DNA from: UBA993 sp964485855
Lineage (GTDB): Bacteria > Bacillota > Dethiobacteria > DTU022
NCBI GenBank assembly: GCA_964485855.1
Contig: CAZAKI010000051.1
Location: 1 to 12,553, forward strand
Direction: 5' to 3'
Length of the DNA: 12,553 bases
Shown: piece by piece, positions 1 to 5,584 of the stretch
Layout of the letters: every line of letters begins with the position of its first letter
Position numbering within the stretch: position 1 is the first letter of the stretch
Position numbers and translations under genes: made by a program
Notes under the pieces: generated by a model
What the model was told of the DNA's origin: nothing
Databases searched by the model: none
Seen by the model: the letters and a program-made list of their open reading frames with translations, nothing else

Positions 1-118
1 CACCCATCTCAATCTTCGCCCCACCGATCGAAGTACTCGTCGTTCCACCGGAACAAGATACCGTAAAGAGAGCAACCAGAATTAAGAACACAATTAACCC
101 AACTAAACGTTTAGACAC
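1..118 (-). CDS. Lipoprotein, N-terminal fragment (possibly an ABC transporter substrate-binding protein)
   Basis: Only the first 39 codons are inside the window; the gene continues past the left edge. The start is GTG at 118, preceded by a good AAGGGAG ribosome binding site (127-133) with 8 bases of spacing. The peptide opens with a short basic n-region (SKR), then a hydrophobic stretch of about 15 residues (LVGLIVFLILVALF). The sequence TVSC then places a lipidation cysteine at residue 22, followed by a Ser/Thr/Gly-rich linker (SGGTTSTSIGG). This is a standard type II signal peptide, so the mature protein should be anchored on the outer face of the cytoplasmic membrane. The lipobox is slightly off consensus (Thr at -3). 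The start of the mature domain (AKIEMG) resembles the first strand of Leu/Ile/Val-type binding proteins, but too little is visible to assign a ligand. It diverges from the aldolase gene. Confidence 0.72.
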   Translation of the reverse strand, partial: MSKRLVGLIVFLILVALFTVSCSGGTTSTSIGGAKIEMG

Positions 119-237
119 TGAAAACACTCCCTTGTCTTAGTATAAAACAGATTCCAAATTATTCCGATACTAAAGTTGTTATTTGACAGCATTGGCATAA
201 TTCCTTCTATTTCATACAGATTCTTTAAAATCCTTTC

Positions 238-384
238 AGTTGTCAAGGGGACGGGGTTGTTGACAACAATTTATTGCTTGGCAGAGAAGACTTTTCTAGA
301 ACGCATCAATAAGTAAAGTTTATTTAACGGAGTATTTTTTGGATACGAGAAAATGTTGTCAACAACCCCGTCCCCTTGACAACT
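238..384. repeat. REP/BIME-like element: two perfect 31-bp inverted arms, each a hairpin
   Basis: Positions 238-268 and 354-384 are exact reverse complements over 31 bases and flank an 85-base AT-rich spacer. Each arm is also a hairpin by itself: GTTGTCAA (239-246) pairs with TTGACAAC (260-267) around a 13-base G-rich loop (GGGGACGGGGTTG). The other arm repeats this at 355-362 and 376-383. Two hairpins in inverted orientation are the layout of bacterial interspersed mosaic elements, which are spread by RAYT (Y1-type, IS200-like) transposases. The GGGGACGGGG core resembles repeats I associate with such transposases in Clostridia; this is from memory. No transposase gene and no clear flanking target duplication are present, so this is a non-autonomous copy. 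It fills most of the 390-base gap between the lipoprotein and aldolase genes; the rest of that gap holds only the promoter and leader of the aldolase. Confidence 0.8.
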
Positions 385-420
385 TTTATGACTTATGATG
401 TAGTATCGATCTGTTTTCCA

Positions 421-429
421 TGTTATACT
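421..429 (+). promoter_or_regulatory. Extended -10 promoter candidate for the class II aldolase gene
   Basis: TGTTATACT contains a TG one base upstream of TATACT (424-429), an extended -10 element. There is no good -35 at 17 bases (TAGTAT at 401-406), which extended -10 promoters can tolerate. A perfect TTGACA at 376-381 lies in the right arm of the REP-like element but is too far for this -10. Predicted transcription start is about 436, giving a leader of about 73 bases before the ATG at 509. Confidence 0.5.
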
Positions 430-508
430 TTTTACAGGAAAAATCTAATAATTACACATTTTATTTTGTTAGGAAAACCTTTTTATTAAACCGTAAGGAG
501 GAAATAGC

Positions 509-1792
509 ATGAGTAAATACTCCCCTGAATTTGAAAAGGCGCTTACCGTAGGACGACCACCGAACATTACGAGGTTATTCCCCAATTCCAAGGCGCTGAT
601 TGTCAGCGGCAAATATATTGACCGCGCCCTTTTAGCCAAGGGCAAAGCTCTGACCATCGCTGCCAATGGACGTAGCACCATGGTGATCCGTGGAGCTCTA
701 ATTGCCGCCCAACGGGCTAATGCCGCTGTGATTATTGAAATTGCTAAAAGCGAGGGCGGTGCCGATGCCTACTGCGCTGTTAACCTCTGGAATATAGCCG
801 GTTACGTCGATCAGATCTGCAATGAGTTGGGCATTACCGTGCCGATAGCCGTGCATGCCGACCATTACGGACTAAAAAATGAAAAGGATATGCTGAAAGG
901 CGAAGTGGAAATCCCGAGCCTTTTTGATGCCGGCATCACTTCCATTGCTATCGATGCCTCACACCTGCCCGATGACCAAAATTTGCTGGCGAATATCCGA
1001 ATGAACCGCTTTGTGCCTTCCTGGGCTGGTCTCGAGACCGAGGTAGGCGAGATAAAAGGTTCCCAGGGGCTCTCCACTCCCGATGAAGCCAGGTTTTTGA
1101 TCCAGGGGCTAAACGCCAACCAAATCTTTCCCGATTGGATCGCCCTGAACAACGGCACCACCCACGGCATTGAAGAAAGCGATGCCGGCATCCAGGTGGA
1201 GCTTACTGCAACCATTCATCAAGCCATCGCAAAATATAAAGTTTCCGGCGCGCAGCACGGCACATCAGGTAACAGTTCGGAACGGCTGCGTGAAATAGCC
1301 ATAAAAACCAATACTACCAAGGCTAACGTAGCTACGGCCCTGCAGATGATCTCCTGGGGCGTACAGGTTAATGATTACGGAAACGCTTTTCTGGATGACC
1401 ACGGTAACTTTATCAAACTTAAAGATGCTGGGATTACCGAAGAACTGTGGTCGGAAATGGTCGCTTATGCCGATGCGCATCAATTAAAAAAGGGAGACTA
1501 TAAAAAACTGAACCTTCCTTTTGAAAATAAAATCCTGGGACAAGCCCGAGCAATCCGTGACCGGATGGCTGAAGGAGTTGCAGAATTCGTATTCGATCTT
1601 CTGACCAACGTTTTCAATGCCGCCGACACAGCTCCGCTGGCCATTGAAGCAATCTTAGAAAATGGTTCCTACGATCCCGGCCCCAAAGTTGAGCAGATCG
1701 AAAATCCGGCCGAATGGACCCCGGAAAAAATACGGCAAAAAGCAAAGGCCCTTGATTCAGATAAGGGCCCCGAAGGAGATTTTGAAGATTAA
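509..1792 (+). CDS. Class II (metal-dependent) fructose-bisphosphate-type aldolase, long form
   Basis: This is a 427-residue member of the class II ketose-bisphosphate aldolase family, cytoplasmic TIM-barrel enzymes that reversibly cleave fructose 1,6-bisphosphate into DHAP and glyceraldehyde 3-phosphate. Visible family signatures in order are: HADHYG at 116-121 (Asp118 as catalytic acid, His119 as metal ligand), AIDAS at 147-151, GLETEVGEIKG at 174-184 (Glu178 as probable metal ligand), NNGTTHG at 214-220 (His219), GAQHGTSG at 247-254 (His250 as metal ligand, Gly-rich phosphate loop) and a VND at 287-289. The start ATG has AAGGAGG 7 bases upstream. Usual family length is about 280-360 residues, and the extra length here is a C-terminal extension (about 330-427) ending in an acidic tail. 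The family fold is clear; the exact substrate (fructose- or another ketose-bisphosphate) is not settled by sequence. It is transcribed alone, converging on the cupin gene with 8 bases between the stop codons. Confidence 0.85.
   Translation: MSKYSPEFEKALTVGRPPNITRLFPNSKALIVSGKYIDRALLAKGKALTIAANGRSTMVIRGALIAAQRANAAVIIEIAKSEGGADAYCAVNLWNIAGYVDQICNELGITVPIAVHADHYGLKNEKDMLKGEVEIPSLFDAGITSIAIDASHLPDDQNLLANIRMNRFVPSWAGLETEVGEIKGSQGLSTPDEARFLIQGLNANQIFPDWIALNNGTTHGIEESDAGIQVELTATIHQAIAKYKVSGAQHGTSGNSSERLREIAIKTNTTKANVATALQMISWGVQVNDYGNAFLDDHGNFIKLKDAGITEELWSEMVAYADAHQLKKGDYKKLNLPFENKILGQARAIRDRMAEGVAEFVFDLLTNVFNAADTAPLAIEAILENGSYDPGPKVEQIENPAEWTPEKIRQKAKALDSDKGPEGDFED
1736..1769 (-). terminator. Rho-independent terminator of the minus-strand gene run, inside the aldolase coding sequence
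   Basis: Read on the minus strand, GGCCCTT (1769-1763), a 9-base loop and AAGGGCC (1753-1747) form a 7-bp GC-rich stem. It is followed directly by the T-rich tract TTTGCTTTTTG. It begins about 30 bases after the cupin stop codon, the expected place for a terminator of the minus-strand operon. Its sequence also encodes aldolase residues near the C-terminus. On the plus strand the same stem has no T-run, so it should act in one direction only. Confidence 0.6.
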
Positions 1793-1800
1793 CAGAAGGA

Positions 1801-2175
1801 TTACTTCTGATCACTAACCATGCAATTTCGTGTGCCTTTTGGCACCACACAAATAAAGTCGAACTGCCCGCCCGTGCAGATAAAATGGTGCTGCTCGCCC
1901 GGTGCGACAAAAAGCGCCTGTCCCGGCTGCAGTTCGACTTCTCCATGATTATTCTTAAATTTTCCTTTACCGGCAACAACAAAAACCTGATGTTCCCACT
2001 GATGACTGTGCCAGTCGGTGCTGATCTCACCACTCAGCGAGAAATAACGCATTTCAAAGTTGGGGGCTCCTTCCGTTTCGCCAAGCAACCAGCGCACAGT
2101 CAATCGGCCCTTGCCTTTTAAATCATCAGGAGTCAGATCAATTTCTTTGGTTTTGTGCAAATCAGTCAGATACAT
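1801..2175 (-). CDS. Small single-domain cupin protein
   Basis: This 124-residue protein is almost entirely one cupin beta-barrel. Motif 1 is the WHSHQWEH segment at 55-62, giving metal ligands His56, His58 and Glu61. Motif 2 is the PGEQHHF segment at 92-98, with His96 or His97 as the last ligand. The middle carries the usual glycine turn (VVAGKGKF). Small cupins of this kind bind a divalent metal and act as isomerases, dioxygenases, lyases or ligand sensors; nothing here fixes the reaction. I chose ATG 2175 because AGGGGAG lies 8 bases upstream. The frame is open to a TTG at 2199, but that would place the ribosome binding site inside the gene. It is the last gene of the minus-strand run, 42 bases after alanine dehydrogenase, and probably shares its transcript. 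Two cysteines (109, 118) sit near the C-terminus. Confidence 0.85.
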   Translation of the reverse strand: MYLTDLHKTKEIDLTPDDLKGKGRLTVRWLLGETEGAPNFEMRYFSLSGEISTDWHSHQWEHQVFVVAGKGKFKNNHGEVELQPGQALFVAPGEQHHFICTGGQFDFICVVPKGTRNCMVSDQK

Positions 2176-2183
2176 AAACAACT

Positions 2184-2190
2184 CTCCCCT
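2184..2190 (-). promoter_or_regulatory. Ribosome binding site deciding the cupin start
   Basis: AGGGGAG on the minus strand lies 8 bases before ATG 2175. It falls within the codons of the longer TTG-initiated reading (from 2199), which argues for the shorter protein. Confidence 0.7.
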
Positions 2191-2217
2191 CTTATTCAAA
2201 GTCCTGGCAGCTTTAAA

Positions 2218-3336
2218 CTATGGCAACAGTTCAGCCAGCGGAGTATAGTCAAGATTCAATGATCCGGCGACCGTTTCATGAACCAGTTTCCCGCTATAAG
2301 TATTTACCCCTTTTGCCAGGGCTGAATCTTTACGCACAGCCTTTTCTACCCCAAGATTGGCAATTCTTTGCACATAGGGCAGAGTGGCATTAGTTAAAGC
2401 CAGGGTTGAAGTTCGCGGTACAGCACCGGGTATATTGGCCACGCTGTAGTGGATTACCCCGTGTCGGACAACGATCGGATCACTATGTGTTGTCGGCAGT
2501 TCACAAGTTTCGATACAACCACCCTGATCAATGGCAACATCAACAATCACTGAACCGGGACGCATCTTTTTAATCATATCCTCGGTAACGATATGCGGTG
2601 CCTTCGCGCCTGGGATTAATACGGCGCCAACCAATAGATCAGCATCGGCCACCAGGGTCCCAACCCAGTAGCGGTTAGACATCACTGTGTTGACGCGACC
2701 GCCAAATATATCATCAATGTAGCGCAACTTTCCGGCATCAATATCTAATAGACTAACCCGCGCTCCCATCCCTAGGGCAACCTTCGCGGCGTTAACACCG
2801 ACCATGCCACCCCCAATGATCACAGCGTGACCCGGAGGAACACCGGGTACCCCACCCAGCAGGACCCCTGATCCGCCACAGGGTTTTTCGAGGTAGTGGG
2901 CTCCAACCTGAACTGCCATCTTACCGGCCACCTCGCTCATCGGCGCCAGCAAGGGCAGTGAACCATCCGCTTTCTGTACAGTGTCATATGAAATCCCGGT
3001 CACTTTCTTCACTAACAGGGCTTCAGCCAGTTTTGGAGCTGCTCCCAGGTGTAAAAAAGTAAAAATAATCAGGTTCTCCCTGAAGAAACCGTACTCCGCA
3101 ATCTGGGGTTCCTTAACTTTAAGGACCATCTCCGCACGTTCGAAAATCTCAGCGGGTGTGCCAACCATTTCTGCCCCTGCATCCAAGTATTGCTGGTCAG
3201 AAAAACCACTGCCTTCCCCGGCTTTCTTCTCAACAATTACTTGGTGCCCACCCTCCACTAGGACCTCTACCCCACCGGGAGTTATTGCTACCCGGTTTTC
3301 ATCCGTTTTAATCTCCTTTGGAATACCGATTATCAT
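2218..3336 (-). CDS. ald: Alanine dehydrogenase
   Basis: This is a full-length (372-residue) NAD-dependent L-alanine dehydrogenase, which catalyses L-alanine + NAD+ + H2O = pyruvate + NH4+ + NADH in the cytoplasm. The N-terminus MIIGIPKEIKTDENRVAITP is diagnostic of the AlaDH/PNT family. Known catalytic positions are all present: Arg15 and Lys75 (pyruvate binding), His96 and Asp270. The Rossmann motif GGGMVG is at 175-180, with Asp198 at the end of the second strand, which favours NAD over NADP. The length, the full set of catalytic residues and the lack of a membrane domain distinguish it from transhydrogenase alpha subunits. The ATG follows a purine-rich AAGGGAG/GGTGA leader. It lies 26 bases after the NmrA-like gene and 42 before the cupin, so cotranscription is likely. 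In fermentative or spore-forming Firmicutes the enzyme links alanine to pyruvate; here it could also consume products of the upstream PLP lyase. Confidence 0.95.
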   Translation of the reverse strand: MIIGIPKEIKTDENRVAITPGGVEVLVEGGHQVIVEKKAGEGSGFSDQQYLDAGAEMVGTPAEIFERAEMVLKVKEPQIAEYGFFRENLIIFTFLHLGAAPKLAEALLVKKVTGISYDTVQKADGSLPLLAPMSEVAGKMAVQVGAHYLEKPCGGSGVLLGGVPGVPPGHAVIIGGGMVGVNAAKVALGMGARVSLLDIDAGKLRYIDDIFGGRVNTVMSNRYWVGTLVADADLLVGAVLIPGAKAPHIVTEDMIKKMRPGSVIVDVAIDQGGCIETCELPTTHSDPIVVRHGVIHYSVANIPGAVPRTSTLALTNATLPYVQRIANLGVEKAVRKDSALAKGVNTYSGKLVHETVAGSLNLDYTPLAELLP

Positions 3337-3362
3337 CTTTCACCCACTCCCTTCCCTACTTG

Positions 3363-4232
3363 TTAATGAGAACCACGACTATTAAATATTTCTCGCTTTG
3401 CAAACTGAAGAAATCCTGTTGGTTCGCGCCCCAGCAACCAGCGAAGTTGATTCGTGCTGCCCCGCAACCCAAAAGCAGCATAGTAATGAAACATTTTAGT
3501 CAGAGTCTCTACAGCGTACTCACCAAGCCCTGATTCGGCAGCATTTAAGAGCCACTGATCGCTAGCTATTTCTGCATACCTGACTGAAGATCCTCTTGCG
3601 ACGGTAAGCATAGCTACTAGTTCCGACTGGGTTAAAGCTGTTGTTCCGGACAACTCGTAAATTGCGTTAGCATGCCCCTTCCCCGTTAAAACCACTGCCG
3701 CCGCCTCGCCGAGATCCTGCAGGTCGATTAAACTGAGCGCAGTATCTGCCGGGTAAGGTGCTGAATACAGACCTTCCTTTAAAATGGCCTCTCTTGCTGC
3801 CAGGATATTCTGCATGTAAGGAGCCGGCTGCAAGATTGTAAAAGATAGACCTGCTTCCAAAAGCAGTTCCTCGACCCGCAGCTTATTCCAGTGATGGGGC
3901 ATCTTTTCGGTCTGGGGGTGCAACACGGAGTGGTAAACGAAATGCTTTACGCCTGCTTCTGCTGTAATCTCGATCAGCGAGCGGCCAATCTCAACTTCAG
4001 CCGGATGCATATTGGGACAGATATGATAGATGGATGTAATTCCCTTTACTGCAGTGTTTAGAGCATCTGTACTGGTAAAATCACCAAGCAGGGCTTCTGT
4101 TGCACCTGCCTTAAGCAGATCAGAGGCCTGATCTTGGTTGTGGACAAAAACCCGGACCGCCGCCTCTTTCTTAACAAGCGCCTGGAGGACTGCCCTGCCG
4201 GTTTTTCCGGCTGCTCCGGTCAGCAAAATCAT
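3363..4232 (-). CDS. NmrA-like NAD(P)-binding protein (atypical short-chain dehydrogenase family)
   Basis: The 289-residue product begins with a Rossmann nucleotide-binding motif, MILLTGAAGKTG, with the GxxGxxG glycines at 6, 9 and 12. It continues with features of the NmrA/atypical SDR group: LLGDFTSTDAL at 48-58, YHSVLHP at 100-106 and HHWNKLRVEELL at 113-124. The substrate-binding segment ILQPAPYMQNI is at 133-143. The C-terminal LLGREPTGFLQFAKRE is typical of the group. The classical YxxxK catalytic pair is degenerate, so it may be a quinone or azo reductase, or a redox sensor rather than a dehydrogenase. The frame is open to 4304, but the start at 4232 gives the canonical Rossmann N-terminus. 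A GGAGG lies 12 bases upstream, somewhat far. It precedes ald by 26 bases and follows the PLP lyase after a 113-base gap that contains an inverted repeat. Confidence 0.82.
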   Translation of the reverse strand: MILLTGAAGKTGRAVLQALVKKEAAVRVFVHNQDQASDLLKAGATEALLGDFTSTDALNTAVKGITSIYHICPNMHPAEVEIGRSLIEITAEAGVKHFVYHSVLHPQTEKMPHHWNKLRVEELLLEAGLSFTILQPAPYMQNILAAREAILKEGLYSAPYPADTALSLIDLQDLGEAAAVVLTGKGHANAIYELSGTTALTQSELVAMLTVARGSSVRYAEIASDQWLLNAAESGLGEYAVETLTKMFHYYAAFGLRGSTNQLRWLLGREPTGFLQFAKREIFNSRGSH

Positions 4233-4251
4233 GATCCGATACAACCTCCAT

Positions 4252-4279
4252 AAAAGAATTGAGCGTGACCAATTCTTTT
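4252..4279. repeat. Perfect 9-bp inverted repeat upstream of the NmrA-like gene
   Basis: AAAAGAATT (4252-4260) and AATTCTTTT (4271-4279) are exact reverse complements separated by 10 bases. The repeat lies in the 113-base gap between the PLP lyase stop and the NmrA-like start, just upstream of the GGAGG ribosome binding site. The stem is AT-rich. It could be a dimeric-regulator operator, a weak terminator for the upstream genes or a leader hairpin; the sequence does not decide. I find no confident promoter in the rest of this gap. Confidence 0.5.
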
Positions 4280-4345
4280 CAAGATTAATACACGGTTTAA
4301 GCAAAATAATTTACCGCTAAAGTATTTAATCCTCACTTTGACCAT

Positions 4346-5563
4346 TTAACCCTTTAGAGCTAGATCAAGGTCTTCCAGCAGGTCCGCTTCATTTTCCAAT
4401 CCGGCACTGACCCTGACTAGCCCTTCTCCCATCCATTGTTCCCGAATGTTCTTTTTTTGAGTTACAGTTAAATAGGCAACCTGGTCGATATAGAGATCAG
4501 TCGGGTAATAAAAGATCAGGCTATGGGAATGGCCGAGGGAGGTGGCATAATGAAAAATATTAATGCGCTCCGCCATTTTGATTGCTGCGCTTAGCCCTTC
4601 CCGCAACTGAAAAGTAAGCATGCCACCAAAAGCGCTCATCTGGCGGGCTGCAATCTGGTGATGAGGGTGATCGGCCAAACCGGGATAAGTAACCTTTTCC
4701 ACCGCCGGGTGAGATGCCAAATAACGGGCAATAGCCAAGGCATTGGCACAGTGCTTCTCCATCCTCAGCGGCAGGGTGGCCACTCCGCGCGCAATCAGCC
4801 AAGCATTGAAAGGGCTGGCTATACCACCTAAGTGTACAAGCATCTTTTTACGTAGCGCTTTGATTTCATCCTGTGAGCCGATCACTATCCCGCCCAAGAC
4901 GTCGCCATGCCCATTTATAAATTTGGTCATGCTGTGAATTACCAGATCGGCACCCAGGCTTAAAGGTTTTTGCAGGTACGGAGTGGCGTAGGTTGAATCA
5001 ACCACCAGTTTAATGCCAGCCTGGCGGGCTATAACGGCCAAGGCATTAATATCGCTGATCCGCAATACCGGGTTGGCCGGGGTTTCACAGTAAAGCATCT
5101 TTGTATTGGGCTTCAGGGCTGCTTTGACCTGTTCTAAGTTGCTCGTATCAACCAGCGTAACTTCAATGCCAAAGTTTTGCAGGTGTTCCCCGAAAAGTTC
5201 CTGGGTTCCAATATAGCAAAGCTCCTGGGCTAAAAGATGATCGCCTGATTTTAAAAAACCGAAAATTACTGCCGAAACAGCGGCCATACCGCTGGCAGTA
5301 ACCATGGCTGACTCACCGCCTTCCAGGGCAGCAAGTTTGTCCTCCAGGGAACGAATAGTCGGGTTACTCCAGCGGCTGTAAGCATGGGGCGGGCGGTCCG
5401 ATTCAAGCAGCAGGGCATCAAAGAGTTCCGGGCCAAATTCGGGCAGGGCAAAGGAAGCACTGAGCTGAACCGGACGAACCAGACCCGGACTGCCTTCTTC
5501 CGGCCCGGCTCCGGCATGGATCGCCAGAGTTTCAAAATGAATTTTGCGGTCCTGGTCATTCAT
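4346..5563 (-). CDS. Cys/Met-metabolism PLP-dependent enzyme (methionine gamma-lyase / cystathionine lyase-like)
   Basis: This 405-residue protein is a full-length fold-type I member of the trans-sulfuration enzyme family. Hallmarks are YSRWSNPT at 62-69 (Tyr62 and Arg64 contact the PLP phosphate of the partner subunit), active-site Tyr117 in CYIGT, and Asp189 (VVDSTYATP) pairing with the PLP ring nitrogen. SMTKFINGHGD follows at 211-221 with Lys214 as the Schiff-base lysine, then VRVSAGLE at 383-390 with Arg384 binding the substrate carboxylate. The residue matching Cys116 of Pseudomonas methionine gamma-lyase is Gly119, so methionine gamma-lyase activity is not assured. The usual SLGG-x-E-S-L loop is replaced by SLGHSHSL (342-349), an odd His-rich form that may set specificity. 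The ribosome binding site is a weak GGGGGTG. The gene begins 21 bases after the symporter stop, indicating one transcript. Cystathionine beta/gamma-lyase or O-acyl-homoserine sulfhydrylase are alternatives. Confidence 0.87.
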   Translation of the reverse strand: MNDQDRKIHFETLAIHAGAGPEEGSPGLVRPVQLSASFALPEFGPELFDALLLESDRPPHAYSRWSNPTIRSLEDKLAALEGGESAMVTASGMAAVSAVIFGFLKSGDHLLAQELCYIGTQELFGEHLQNFGIEVTLVDTSNLEQVKAALKPNTKMLYCETPANPVLRISDINALAVIARQAGIKLVVDSTYATPYLQKPLSLGADLVIHSMTKFINGHGDVLGGIVIGSQDEIKALRKKMLVHLGGIASPFNAWLIARGVATLPLRMEKHCANALAIARYLASHPAVEKVTYPGLADHPHHQIAARQMSAFGGMLTFQLREGLSAAIKMAERINIFHYATSLGHSHSLIFYYPTDLYIDQVAYLTVTQKKNIREQWMGEGLVRVSAGLENEADLLEDLDLALKG

Positions 5564-5584
5564 GGTCTGATTACACCCCCGCGG

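Noticed and set aside
139..144. TATACT on the minus strand as -10 of the lipoprotein gene
   Set aside because: The predicted start would leave the ribosome binding site at the very 5' end, and no acceptable -35 is found.
238..384. CRISPR array or riboswitch in the 120-508 gap
   Set aside because: Only two copies in inverted, not direct, orientation, and the structure matches a REP/BIME element instead.
865..1215. 116-codon minus-strand open frame inside the aldolase
   Set aside because: Antisense shadow of a clear enzyme gene, with no supporting signal.
1793..1809. CAGAAG-GATTA-CTTCTG hairpin between the convergent stop codons as a bidirectional terminator
   Set aside because: Only a 6-bp stem with no T-run on either strand; the stem at 1747-1769 fits better for the minus strand.
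1614..2033. 139-codon open frame on the minus strand bridging the aldolase and cupin genes
   Set aside because: It overlaps two well-supported genes in other frames, has a low-complexity composition and no family signature.
2981..3385. 134-codon plus-strand open frame antisense to ald
   Set aside because: Shadow of the alanine dehydrogenase gene; no ribosome binding site or recognisable motif.
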